NCBI GenBank assembly: GCA_964627535.1
Contig: CAZVJW010000015.1
Location: 1-64,000 of the forward strand
DNA: 64,000 nt
From: UBA1447 sp964627535
GTDB lineage: Bacteria > Bacillota > Clostridia > Oscillospirales > Acutalibacteraceae
Direction: 5' to 3'
Below the pieces are notes generated by a model, which was not told the DNA's origin, did no database searches, and worked only from the letters and a program-made list of their open reading frames with translations. The first letter of the stretch is position 1, and each line of letters opens with the position of its first letter. Shown in pieces: positions 52,525 to 61,260 of the stretch. A program made the position numbers and the translations under genes.

Positions 52525-53796
52525 TTGAAGGCAGTAATAATGGCCGGCGGTAAAGGTACGCGTATTTCATCCGTATCCGGAGAAATCCCGAAATCGATGA
52601 TGAAGGTTGCCGGCAAACCGGTTTTGGAACACCAAATCGAATGTCTGCGAAGCCAGGGTTATCGTGAAATAATAATCGTGACCGGTCACCTCGGCGGTGA
52701 GATTCGTTCTTATTTCGGCGATGGCAAAGGCTTTGGCGTTATTATTGATTATTATAACGAATCCGAACCTCTCGGCACTGCGGGCGCTCTGATTGCCCTG
52801 AAAAACAGACTTTCAGAAGAATTTTTTTTAATTAACGGTGACCTTATTTTTGACATTGACCTTAAACGTTTTGAAAAATTTCATCTTAGCAGAAAGGCCC
52901 TCGCGACGCTTTTTATCCATCCGAACGATCACCCGTTTGACAGCGAAATAGTCGTTGCGGGAAAGGATTCACATATTATCGGCTGGCTCGGCCGCGGAGA
53001 AAAAAAGCTTTCATTCAGAAATCTTGTAAACGCGGGGATTCATATTCTTTCACCGGATCTGCTTTCCGGACTATCTGAAAATGTATGCCTTGATTTGGAC
53101 AGAGATATATTAATCCCCGTTATTGATACGGGGCTGGTTTTCGCATACATTTCCCCTGAATATGTTAAAGACATGGGCACTCCAAAAAGATATAAAGAGG
53201 TTGAAAATGACTGTTTAACCGGAAAAGTCAGTGCAAAGAATCTTCAGAACAAACAGAAGGCTGTTTTTCTTGACAGAGACGGCACAATCAACAAATATGA
53301 GGGTTTGGTTACAAATCCGGATAGTATTCAACTCATTAAAGGCAGTGCCGAAGCCGTTGCTAAAATAAACAAAAGCAGTTATCTCGCCATTGTGATAACA
53401 AATCAGCCCGTCATAGCCCGTGGTGACTGCACCCCGGAAGAACTCGACGGAATCCACACCCGGCTTGAGGCTCTTTTAGGTGATCAGGGAGCGTATTTGG
53501 ACGCTATTTATTATTGTCCGCACCATCCCGATATAGGCTTTGAGGGTGAAAATACCTTTTATAAAACTGAATGCGACTGCAGAAAGCCGAAACCCGGGCT
53601 TATTCTGCAAGCCGCAAAGGATTATAATATCGACCTTAGTCAATCATTCATGGTCGGCGACGATATCAAGGATGTTCTCGCCGGCAAAGCAGCCGGATGC
53701 TCGGCGGTTTATCTGCGCAGCGGAAAACGGGACGCGGAACCTTCAGATACCCCCGTTTATCATGATTTGCTTGAATTTGCAAATAAAAATATTTAA
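52525..53796 (+). CDS. Sugar-1-phosphate nucleotidyltransferase fused to GmhB-type heptose bisphosphate phosphatase
   Basis: The 423-aa protein has two domains. Residues 1-230 are a nucleotidyltransferase with MAGGKGTR (6-13), PKSMMKVAGKP and NGDLIFDID. Residues 245-423 are a HAD phosphatase with FLDRDGT (D250, D252), TNQPVIARG, the GmhB zinc-loop pattern C-x-HHPD and CDCRKPKPG, and VGDDIKDV. Known counterparts are HddC (GDP-heptose forming) and GmhB (removes the 7-phosphate); together they form two steps of the GDP-D-glycero-D-manno-heptose route, normally separate proteins. TTG 52525 follows GGGGAG. No sedoheptulose-7-phosphate isomerase (GmhA) is present in the window. Confidence 0.87.
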   Translation: MKAVIMAGGKGTRISSVSGEIPKSMMKVAGKPVLEHQIECLRSQGYREIIIVTGHLGGEIRSYFGDGKGFGVIIDYYNESEPLGTAGALIALKNRLSEEFFLINGDLIFDIDLKRFEKFHLSRKALATLFIHPNDHPFDSEIVVAGKDSHIIGWLGRGEKKLSFRNLVNAGIHILSPDLLSGLSENVCLDLDRDILIPVIDTGLVFAYISPEYVKDMGTPKRYKEVENDCLTGKVSAKNLQNKQKAVFLDRDGTINKYEGLVTNPDSIQLIKGSAEAVAKINKSSYLAIVITNQPVIARGDCTPEELDGIHTRLEALLGDQGAYLDAIYYCPHHPDIGFEGENTFYKTECDCRKPKPGLILQAAKDYNIDLSQSFMVGDDIKDVLAGKAAGCSAVYLRSGKRDAEPSDTPVYHDLLEFANKNI

Positions 53797-53816
53797 GCCC
53801 GGAGGAAGGCAAAAAC

Positions 53817-54806
53817 ATGCTGATTTCCAGAACACCTTTCCGCATTTCATTTTTGGGTGGCGGCACGGATTTCGAATCATATTTTAAAGAATACGGGGGC
53901 AGTGTAATATCTACCACCATAGATAAATACTGCTATATTACTATAAGGAAATTGCCTCCGATATTTGATTACAAAAACCAACTGACTTATTCAAAAATTG
54001 AGCGTTTCAACGAACCAGACGAAGTGGAACACCCTGTGGTTCGCGAAGCCTTGAAACTTTTAAAAACCGATCATCTTCAAATAGCTTACGACGCCGATTT
54101 GCCAGCGCGTTCGGGATTAGGTGCAAGTTCGTCATTTTCCGTCGGCTTGCTTAATGCTCTTCATCATTTTAAAAATGAGCATCCGGATAAAATGACACTT
54201 GCCAAAGAATCAATTTATTTGGAACATAACCTTTGCCATGAAGCGGGGGGTATGCAGGACCAGCTTGCCGCTGCTTTCGGAGGACTCAATCGCATTAACT
54301 TCAGCGAAGAAGGTTATGAGGTGCGCCCGATAGATATTTCAGTAACACGCAAGGAAGAATTCAAGAAGAACCTGATGCTTTTTTTTACAGGGTTCACCCA
54401 TTTGTCAAGTGAAATTGCACGGAATCAAACAAAAAACATTCCCTCCCGTCTGGCACAGCTCCACGAAATGAAGGCTTTGGTGGATGAAGGTGAAAAAATT
54501 CTGACAGGCAGCGGAGATATCCGCGAATTCGGCTTTTTGCTCAACACAACCTGGCTGCTCAAGCGCACCCTTTCCGAAAAAATCGCCACCGGTTTTGTTG
54601 ACAGCGCCTATGAAAAGGCAATAAAGGCCGGGGCTCTGGGCGGAAAACTTCTCGGGGCCGGAGGCGGTGGATTTATGCTGTTCTTTGTTGACGAAGAAAA
54701 AAGAGAAAGCGTAAAAAAAGCACTGTCCGACCTTCTATATGTACCTTTTAAGTTTGAAAACGCCGGTGCAAAAATATTTTACACGGAGGAGCCTGAGAAT
54801 GAGTAA
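53817..54806 (+). CDS. hddA: GHMP kinase, D-glycero-D-manno-heptose-7-phosphate kinase-like (HddA)
   Basis: The 329-aa kinase begins ISRTPFRISFLGGGTDF, typical of HddA, and has the GHMP ATP loop SGLGASSSFSVG near residues 100-111, plus GALGGKLLGAGGGGFML near the C-terminus. It would phosphorylate heptose 7-phosphate at C1, the step before GmhB and nucleotide activation. GGAGG lies 13-18 nt before the ATG. Its last codons overlap the next start. The exact sugar (heptose or a related one such as fucose/L-fuco-type) is inferred from the GmhB partner. Confidence 0.85.
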   Translation: MLISRTPFRISFLGGGTDFESYFKEYGGSVISTTIDKYCYITIRKLPPIFDYKNQLTYSKIERFNEPDEVEHPVVREALKLLKTDHLQIAYDADLPARSGLGASSSFSVGLLNALHHFKNEHPDKMTLAKESIYLEHNLCHEAGGMQDQLAAAFGGLNRINFSEEGYEVRPIDISVTRKEEFKKNLMLFFTGFTHLSSEIARNQTKNIPSRLAQLHEMKALVDEGEKILTGSGDIREFGFLLNTTWLLKRTLSEKIATGFVDSAYEKAIKAGALGGKLLGAGGGGFMLFFVDEEKRESVKKALSDLLYVPFKFENAGAKIFYTEEPENE

Positions 54807-55734
54807 TATTTTAATTACGGGCGGTGCGGGTTACATAGGTTCGGTTTTGGTTCCTGCTCTGCTTGCAGCAGGCCATAAAGTTACTGTGCTGGATAATTTC
54901 TATTTTAACCAGCTGACACTGATGGATTGCTGCCCAAACCCTAATTTTAATATTATTCGAGGAGATGCAAGAGAAGCGGAAACCTTAAAGGCAGCCATAG
55001 ATGGAATGGACTATATTTTTCCGTTGGCGGCACTTGTCGGATTTCCGCTTTGCGACGCCGACAAAACAGCCGCGAGGACAACCAACCTTGAAGCGGTTGA
55101 GCTGCTTCTAAAAATAAGGGTAAAAGAGCAAAGGATCATTTATCCCTGCACAAACAGCGGTTATGGCTTGGGCAAAGGCGATAACTTCTGCACCGAGGAC
55201 ACTCCGCTGAATCCGATTTCGCTTTACGGCACAACGAAGGTACTTGCCGAGAAGGCCGTACTTGAAGCGGGTAATTCTTTAACATTCCGTTTTGCGACCC
55301 TTTTCGGTGCTTCTCCCCGCATGCGGATTGACCTTCTGCTTAACGATTTTGTTTACCGCGCGGTTTATGACAGGACGGCGGTCATATTCGAAGGTAATTT
55401 TAAAAGGAACTTCATCCATATCCGCGATGTTGCCGGAGCTTTTATTTTCGCTGCTGATCATTTTGAAGAAATGAAAGGGTTACCCTACAATTGCGGCTTA
55501 TCTTCAGCGAACATTTCCAAGCTTGAGCTTTGTGAAAAAATCAAAGAACATATCCCCTCTTTTGTTTACATGGAAGCTCCTATAGGAACCGACCCGGACA
55601 AAAGGGATTACATCGTTTCCAACGCAAGACTCGAGGCAACAGGCTGGAGCCCGAAGTACTCTCTGGATGACGGTATTGATGAATTGAAAAAAGTTTTTAC
55701 CATATTAAGGAATAAAGCTTATTCGAACATTTAG
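54799..55734 (+). CDS. NAD-dependent epimerase/dehydratase (SDR) acting on a nucleotide sugar
   Basis: The 311-aa extended SDR has ILITGGAGYIGS at the start, CTNSGYG, and the catalytic YGTTKVLAEKAV. ATG 54799 lies 8 nt after GGAGGA (54785-54790), inside the kinase gene and overlapping its end by 8 nt, so translation is probably coupled. The family covers UDP/GDP-sugar epimerases and dehydratases. With the other SDR and the cupin of this operon it could convert the GDP-heptose into a deoxy- or epimerised heptose. Confidence 0.86.
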   Translation: MSNILITGGAGYIGSVLVPALLAAGHKVTVLDNFYFNQLTLMDCCPNPNFNIIRGDAREAETLKAAIDGMDYIFPLAALVGFPLCDADKTAARTTNLEAVELLLKIRVKEQRIIYPCTNSGYGLGKGDNFCTEDTPLNPISLYGTTKVLAEKAVLEAGNSLTFRFATLFGASPRMRIDLLLNDFVYRAVYDRTAVIFEGNFKRNFIHIRDVAGAFIFAADHFEEMKGLPYNCGLSSANISKLELCEKIKEHIPSFVYMEAPIGTDPDKRDYIVSNARLEATGWSPKYSLDDGIDELKKVFTILRNKAYSNI

Positions 55735-55757
55735 TTCGATGAGACGGAGCTGATTTA

Positions 55758-56114
55758 ATGATAAAATTCCTGAAACCGGATTTCGAGTTTTCTGATGACC
55801 GCGGAGAGCTCAAGCAACTGGTACATGAAGGGTACAATCAAATTAATATAGTCCGCTCAAAAGCCGGAGCTGTCCGTGGAGGTCATTGCCACAGGTTTAA
55901 CAGGGAAGCATTTTATATCATTGAGGGAAATATTGAGTTAACCCTTCGAAAAGATGGTGCTGAAGAAAACTACAGTATTAAAGCAGGTGACATGTTTGTT
56001 ATCGATGAACTTGTTTTTCATGATTTTCGCTTTTTAAGCGACACAATCCTTGTCGGAATGTATAACCGCGGCATCGAACTTGAAAACGGAGAAAAAGACA
56101 TTGTTGCCGAATAG
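55758..56114 (+). CDS. Small cupin-domain protein, possible sugar ketoisomerase/epimerase
   Basis: This single-domain cupin has 118 residues. The metal-site-type histidines fall in GGHCHRFNREAFYIIEG (about 43-59), and DELVFHDFRF forms the second cupin motif. Small cupins in nucleotide-sugar operons can be 3,4-ketoisomerases (FdtA/QdtA type) or epimerases, but a regulatory or binding role is also possible. It ends the operon, 23 nt after the SDR gene and 37 nt before the terminator. Confidence 0.78.
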   Translation: MIKFLKPDFEFSDDRGELKQLVHEGYNQINIVRSKAGAVRGGHCHRFNREAFYIIEGNIELTLRKDGAEENYSIKAGDMFVIDELVFHDFRFLSDTILVGMYNRGIELENGEKDIVAE

Positions 56115-56150
56115 TTTTTTTGTCGTTCTGTAAATATATACTTAACATCT

Positions 56151-56180
56151 CGGCAGGGGCGGAAATTTCCGCCCCTGCCG
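56151..56180 (+). terminator. Perfect 30-bp palindrome, terminator of the heptose operon
   Basis: CGGCAGGGGCGGAAA (56151-56165) and TTTCCGCCCCTGCCG (56166-56180) are exact reverse complements, forming a very GC-rich stem followed by TTTAACTCT. The U-tract is short, but the stem is strong. Confidence 0.75.
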
Positions 56181-56232
56181 TTTAACTCTGTCCCAACTGA
56201 ATACCCGTGCCGAATATACCCGCTTCGCGTTT

Positions 56233-56367
56233 ATACTAATTACTCATAAAAACCTAACTAAAAATCCGCACAAAACCCCATAATACTACTCTGCATTAAA
56301 ATGGAGAATAGTATGAATCAAAGCTTTCGCTTAATTTTTTAGAGGTTTTTCAATCGTGAATTAGTAT
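56233..56367. repeat. Palindromic repeat, subtype A, copy 2, with a 33-bp nested insertion (135 bp)
   Basis: The ends (ATACTAATTAC / GTGAATTAGTAT) and most of the body match the copy at 18614-18715. After CATAA it gains 33 bp (about 56284-56316) that are themselves palindromic: ATACTACTCTGCATT against AATGGAGAATAGTAT (56283-56314), 13 of 15 positions paired. It occupies the gap between the heptose terminator and the YhhN gene; the rest of 56181-56380 shows nothing. Confidence 0.75.
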
Positions 56368-56380
56368 TAACCGGCAGATA

Positions 56381-57106
56381 TTATGATATTACCAGGATTG
56401 TGCAGGCTAAAAGCACCTGCGCCCCGAAATAAGTAATAATGTTGGCATCCTTCATTGGCCGGTTTTTCTTATGTCCGTTAAAATTAATGTTTGCCCACAA
56501 AGAGTCCGACATAAAGAATTGCAGCGCTCCTCCGATTAAAATAATACAAATCAACGCTGCATTCGGTTTGGAAACAGATGCCATTCTTATTCCAAGCGAG
56601 CTTGCCTTTACGAACATTGTTATCAGCACCGATGCATAGAGTATTACCGGTATGAGCGCTGGACCGAAATCAATTTTTTTATAGAAAGAATACGTGACAA
56701 ATGAAGCGTAAATCAATACAATTGCGCCCATTTCAGCCGGGTTTATAAATGTGACTCCCGGGAAATATTGCCTTGTCACCCACCAAAATGCACTGATATA
56801 GCAAATGTGTCCGCACAAGAAACTCATTAATCCTATAATGAAAAAGGCGGGTTTGCTGCTTGCGTGCAGAAAAAAGTCGCCAACCCCGCCAAGAACAAGC
56901 CCAAAGAGCATAAGGTAAGCAAAGGTTGTGGTGTTTCCTGAAATTGCAACCGCCAAAACCCCTGTAGATATAAAAAGGAAAGTGCAAACCATTTTTAGCG
57001 CAAGAGACTTTCTGGTCTTTTTTGGCCACATTGCCTTTAAAAATAACGGTACAAACACAAACTCAAGAGCAATCGCCAAGATCAAAAGAATTTTCAAAAA
57101 CAACAA
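56381..57106 (-). CDS. YhhN family membrane protein (lysoplasmalogenase-like), copy 1
   Basis: The 241-aa protein has about eight membrane helices and the YhhN/TMEM86 features GLVLGGVGDFFLH and GLMSFLCGHICYISAF. Characterised family members cut the vinyl-ether bond of lysoplasmalogens; plasmalogens are common lipids in anaerobic Clostridia. TTG 57106 (or TTG 57103) is preferred because GGAG (57115-57118) lies 8 nt upstream; the paralog at 60489-61220 has the same arrangement. Upstream in-frame codons to 57151 precede that site. It is the last gene of the first hydrolase-hydrolase-YhhN module. Confidence 0.82.
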   Translation of the reverse strand: MLFLKILLILAIALEFVFVPLFLKAMWPKKTRKSLALKMVCTFLFISTGVLAVAISGNTTTFAYLMLFGLVLGGVGDFFLHASSKPAFFIIGLMSFLCGHICYISAFWWVTRQYFPGVTFINPAEMGAIVLIYASFVTYSFYKKIDFGPALIPVILYASVLITMFVKASSLGIRMASVSKPNAALICIILIGGALQFFMSDSLWANINFNGHKKNRPMKDANIITYFGAQVLLACTILVIS

Positions 57107-57168
57107 ATTAACAACTCCAAAATTTATTTTAATAATAAGTATATTTACCACCAGTTTACCGCTGACCG

Positions 57169-58776
57169 TTAGCCTTCCACTTTTCCCTTGTGTACCGGCT
57201 CAACAATTTTAATACTTTTATTCACTACAGTCTCCCCTATTTTTGAAACAACAGGATTTTTAACATAGATTTTTATTCTTTCGGATACATAATTCAGCAT
57301 GCATTTTGAATCCGGTACTGTGCTTGGCAGAACTTTCACGTTATTGCCGTTGAAAACAAATTTCAGTCTGCGCTGGCATATTGCTTCCAAAGGTCTCATC
57401 CATACACATAGCGTGTTTTCGTTTTCCCATGATGCTGAGCTGTTTGCCGTCAGTTCAAATCCCGCAAGCTTAATTGTACTTTTTCGTGCGTTGCCATCCA
57501 TACCGCAAATAATCGTATTTCTGACTTTTCCCTCACTCCAGCTCATCTCGCATTCATCAGCGCTGAACTTAAAACTCACCTTGTCTATATTTCCGGCTTT
57601 ATCCTTCCCCATATAAAGCACAGGGAGAGGTATCATACTGACAGGATAACCCGCTGCGTTTATCAGTTTCGGGGGGCTTATTGTTATTGTTTTACCCGCT
57701 AGTGCTTTTTCAAACCCGCTGTGGGGTAATTTGGGAAGTTCCGGAAGCGGCTCCAGCACAAGTTCGTCCTTTAAACTCTTATATTTTGAAGAGTCGCTGT
57801 TTTCCCCGGTAAAGCCTTCCGGAAAATGTCTGAATATGCATTCTCTGGTTCTTCGTTCGTTCATCTCACAGGATGTGACAACCATAACGGCATCAAGTTT
57901 CTCAAACACAATACCGAATTGAGAAAACATACCGTCCGCTCTATAAGAATCAGGGCAGGCATTGCGCCAGAAACAATAGCCGTAACCCGCACCCGTATCC
58001 GGCTCATCATCCCGTTCTCTGCAATTCCCGACAAGTTTTTTTACGGAATCCTGTGCCCATTTTGAGGGAATGACCTGCCTGCCCTCAAATACACCGCTAT
58101 GACTGTAACAAAGAATAAATTTTGCACACTCCTCGGTTGTTAAAAAAAGTCCCCAGCCTCCCGCTTCTATGTCTTCGGTACTTTTTTCCCAAAAGGGTTT
58201 TCTGTCAAATCCAAGTGGTTCAAAAAGGCGCGGCATTAGGTAATCAACCATCTTCATACCCGTAACTCTGTTAACAATCGCCGCCAGCATATATGTGTTT
58301 TCGCTTATATAACGCCAGGATTCCCCCGGAGAAAACACCCACTTTGCATCAAAGAACTCCTCTATCCATTTTTTTCTTGCCTTGTCGGACGTAAACCCGA
58401 TGTCCTTACCCGCCGTCATGGTAAGCAAGTGAAAAACCGTCAATTTCTCAAGAAACTCATCTCTTTTTTCCGGCTTAAATTCCGGAAATATGTCTATGAT
58501 CTTTGTGTCGAGTGACAACAGCCCTTCCTCAACCGCAAACCCTACAGCGGCGGATGTAACACTTTTACTTACAGAATACATAGTATGCGGAATATCCGGT
58601 CCGTAAGGCTCCCGCCAGCACTCAAAGGCAACTTTTCCGTGACGTATAATCATGATGCTGTGCATTTCAATGTTGTTTTCGTGCAGGTCTTTAATAAATT
58701 CCGCCACTGCCTGCGATGATACGCCAACCTCCTCGGGGAAAGCCGCTCTTTTAATTGATATTTTTTCAGCTTTCAT
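57169..58776 (-). CDS. Beta-lactamase-fold serine hydrolase (class C-like esterase), copy 1
   Basis: The 535-aa protein has the S-x-x-K catalytic motif in YSVSKSVTSAAVG (S68, K71), LLTMTAGKDIG, and a YISENTYML segment that supplies the second motif tyrosine. The hydrolase domain ends near residue 325. A C-terminal region of about 200 residues follows (MSWSEG, CGMDGNARKS, WMRPLEAICQRRLKFVFNG), conserved in all four paralogs here and unknown to me. There is no signal peptide, so it is probably cytoplasmic. GGAG precedes the ATG by about 10 nt. An ester or amide of a lipid or cell-wall piece is a reasonable guess as substrate. Confidence 0.85.
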   Translation of the reverse strand: MKAEKISIKRAAFPEEVGVSSQAVAEFIKDLHENNIEMHSIMIIRHGKVAFECWREPYGPDIPHTMYSVSKSVTSAAVGFAVEEGLLSLDTKIIDIFPEFKPEKRDEFLEKLTVFHLLTMTAGKDIGFTSDKARKKWIEEFFDAKWVFSPGESWRYISENTYMLAAIVNRVTGMKMVDYLMPRLFEPLGFDRKPFWEKSTEDIEAGGWGLFLTTEECAKFILCYSHSGVFEGRQVIPSKWAQDSVKKLVGNCRERDDEPDTGAGYGYCFWRNACPDSYRADGMFSQFGIVFEKLDAVMVVTSCEMNERRTRECIFRHFPEGFTGENSDSSKYKSLKDELVLEPLPELPKLPHSGFEKALAGKTITISPPKLINAAGYPVSMIPLPVLYMGKDKAGNIDKVSFKFSADECEMSWSEGKVRNTIICGMDGNARKSTIKLAGFELTANSSASWENENTLCVWMRPLEAICQRRLKFVFNGNNVKVLPSTVPDSKCMLNYVSERIKIYVKNPVVSKIGETVVNKSIKIVEPVHKGKVEG

Positions 58777-58850
58777 TCACACACACTCCGCTTCAAAATT
58801 TTATTGATGCCAACCACTCATTTTTTACCGCATTGATCGGTCCTACTTGG

Positions 58851-60452
58851 TCAATACATAAATTTCCCTTTAAGTGTCGGCTCAACAATTTTATGCGCCT
58901 TTCGCATAACTTTTTGGGCAGCCTTTACAGCAACCGGATTTTTAACATATTCGTCAACACTTTCCGAAAGAGAGTTCAACATACTTTTTGTTTCCGGGCA
59001 ACTGCTGAAAAACAAATCGGCCTTGAGCCCGTTAAAGGCGAAATCCACCCGACGCTGGCAGACAGACTCAAGCGGTCTCATCCAAACCGACAAAGTTTTT
59101 TCGGTTTTCCACTCGGCTGTGCTTGACGCGGAAAAATTAATTCCCGCCAAGCGAATGGCACTGTTGCGCGGTATGCCGTCCATCCCGCAAGCAATGATGT
59201 TCTTCTCCATGCCCTCACTCCAGCTCATGGTGCACTCATTCTCCCCGAACTCGAATCTGATATTATCAATATTGCCGGCTTTATCCGCGGACATATATAC
59301 TATTGTTACCGGAAGCATACTAAGCGGAAAATTCGCAGCATTAAGAAGTATTTGCGGTTTTATTACCATTGTTCTTCCTGCAATTATTTTTTCGTACGGG
59401 CTTCGCGGCGAAGCTTTCAGCTCCTGTAAAGCGGCAAGATTAGGTTTTATTGTGAGCGTATCTTTTTTTGAAAGAACGGTGTCTTCCTCTAAAAACATAG
59501 AAGGAAAGTGTCTCCATATACAGTCTCTGACTTTTTGTTCCTCAATTTCGCTTGCCGTTATAACAAACACCGCGTCATATCTTTCGAACACTATCCCAAA
59601 TTGGGAAAACATACCGTCCGAACGGTAGGTGTCCTGGCAACTGTTGCGCCAAAAACAAAAGCCGTAACCGGATGAACCGTCGGTTGAATTTCGGGTGTTA
59701 TCCACCTGTTTTTTTACCGCTTCACGCGCCCAGTTTTCGGGAATAACCTGTTTACCGTTAAACATCCCGCCGTTTAAATAACAAAGTGAAAATTTTGCAA
59801 GTTCCTCGGTAGTTATGTAAAGCCCCCATCCTCCCGCTTCGATTCCGTTCAGATCGGTTTCCCAAAACGGAATTCTTCCGTATCCCAGCGGGTCAAACAG
59901 CCGCGGAGTCAAGTATTCGGTGACAGACATCCCCGTGACTCTCGTCAGTATTGCACAGAGCATAAAAACATTTTCGTTAACATAACTCCACGACTCTCCC
60001 GGTGAATACTTCCATTTTGCATTAAAATAGTCTTTAATCCATTGGTTTTTCGTTTTATCCTCCAATACACTGACATCTTTTCCGGACGTCATCGTTAATA
60101 GATGAAATACTGTCAGTCTTTCAAGGTTTTCATCCGGCTTTTCGGTTTTGAATTCCGGAAAAATATCCAGAACCCGCGTTTCAAGTTTCAGCAGCCCTTC
60201 CTCGACAGCAAAACCCACAGCTGTTGAGGTATAACTCTTGCTTACCGAATAAACGGCGTGCGGGATTTCAGGTCCGTAAGGCACTGCCCAGCTTTCAAAT
60301 GCAACTTTGCTGTGGCGCACAATCATTAAGCTGTGTGTTTCTATATCATTATGGTATAAATCCTCAATAAACCCGGCAATCCCCGCGGAGGAAACCCCGG
60401 CTTCCTCCGGGAAATTCGCCCTTTCGATTGAGGTCTTTCGTGTGATGGCCAT
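58851..60452 (-). CDS. Beta-lactamase-fold serine hydrolase, copy 2
   Basis: The 533-aa paralog of the neighbouring hydrolase has YSVSKSYTSTAVG (S69, K72), LLTMTSGKDVS and YVNENVFML. It keeps the extra C-terminal domain (MSWSEGMEKN, CGMDGIPRNS, WMRPLESVCQRRVDF). GGGGGG lies 6 nt before the ATG. The two hydrolases are diverged well beyond a recent duplication yet are nearly equal in length and have the same domain edges. Confidence 0.85.
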   Translation of the reverse strand: MAITRKTSIERANFPEEAGVSSAGIAGFIEDLYHNDIETHSLMIVRHSKVAFESWAVPYGPEIPHAVYSVSKSYTSTAVGFAVEEGLLKLETRVLDIFPEFKTEKPDENLERLTVFHLLTMTSGKDVSVLEDKTKNQWIKDYFNAKWKYSPGESWSYVNENVFMLCAILTRVTGMSVTEYLTPRLFDPLGYGRIPFWETDLNGIEAGGWGLYITTEELAKFSLCYLNGGMFNGKQVIPENWAREAVKKQVDNTRNSTDGSSGYGFCFWRNSCQDTYRSDGMFSQFGIVFERYDAVFVITASEIEEQKVRDCIWRHFPSMFLEEDTVLSKKDTLTIKPNLAALQELKASPRSPYEKIIAGRTMVIKPQILLNAANFPLSMLPVTIVYMSADKAGNIDNIRFEFGENECTMSWSEGMEKNIIACGMDGIPRNSAIRLAGINFSASSTAEWKTEKTLSVWMRPLESVCQRRVDFAFNGLKADLFFSSCPETKSMLNSLSESVDEYVKNPVAVKAAQKVMRKAHKIVEPTLKGKFMY

Positions 60453-60488
60453 AATGATCCCCCCTTTTTCAGAGTATGTTCTTTCGGT

Positions 60489-61220
60489 TTATTTAATAAA
60501 TAAAAGCGTGCATGCCAATAATATTTGAGCCGCAAAATATGTGACAATATTGATAATTTTCATCGGACGGTTTTTTTTGCGGCCGCTAAACTGCATAATA
60601 GCCAGCAGTGCGTCGGAAATTACGAATTGCAACGCCCCCAATATTAGCATCACGCAAACTAAAACCGGATACATTATCTGTCCCTGGGAAAACAGAATTC
60701 GCAACCCCAGTGAACTCGCTTTTATAAGCATTATCACAAGTGTCGCCGTGTAAACGGATACAGGAATCAAGGCCGCTCCGAGCCGCATTTTCCGGATAAC
60801 GGCATATATAACAGCCGCTCCGAAGACCAACATAAACGCACATATTTCAACAGGATTGAAAAAGCCTGTTCCGTTGAAATATTGTTCGATAGCCCGTGAG
60901 TAAGCACAGATATAAAAAATATGCCCGCCCAAAAAGCTGAGCAGTCCTATCAGAAAACAAATGGGTTTATCGCTGACATGCAGGAAAAAGTCGCCGAGCC
61001 AACCAAAAATCAATCCTGTGATGACCAGTTTCGCAAACTCGGTGGTATTACCCGATATAATTGCCGATAAAAAACCCGCACATAAAAAGAGAGTAGCGCA
61101 AATCATTTTAAACATCAGCGATTTTTTTGTTTTTTTCGGCCAGGATGCTTTAAGAAACAATGGCACAAAAACAAATTCAAGAATAACCGCCAAAGATAAA
61201 AGAATTTCATAAATTCTCAA
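60489..61220 (-). CDS. YhhN family membrane protein (lysoplasmalogenase-like), copy 2
   Basis: The 243-aa paralog of the YhhN gene at 56381 shares LEFVFVPLFLKA-x-WPKKT near its start, GLIFGWLGDFFLHVSDKP and GLLSFLGGHIFYICAY. TTG 61220 is preferred from GGGAG (61229-61233) 8 nt upstream, the same layout as copy 1; codons up to 61271 overlap the previous hydrolase gene. It separates the two hydrolase pairs, marking the boundary of the duplicated module. Confidence 0.82.
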   Translation of the reverse strand: MRIYEILLSLAVILEFVFVPLFLKASWPKKTKKSLMFKMICATLFLCAGFLSAIISGNTTEFAKLVITGLIFGWLGDFFLHVSDKPICFLIGLLSFLGGHIFYICAYSRAIEQYFNGTGFFNPVEICAFMLVFGAAVIYAVIRKMRLGAALIPVSVYTATLVIMLIKASSLGLRILFSQGQIMYPVLVCVMLILGALQFVISDALLAIMQFSGRKKNRPMKIINIVTYFAAQILLACTLLFIK

Positions 61221-61260
61221 AAAAACAACTCCCGCCGGTATTGTAATAAGCAGAAAAATT

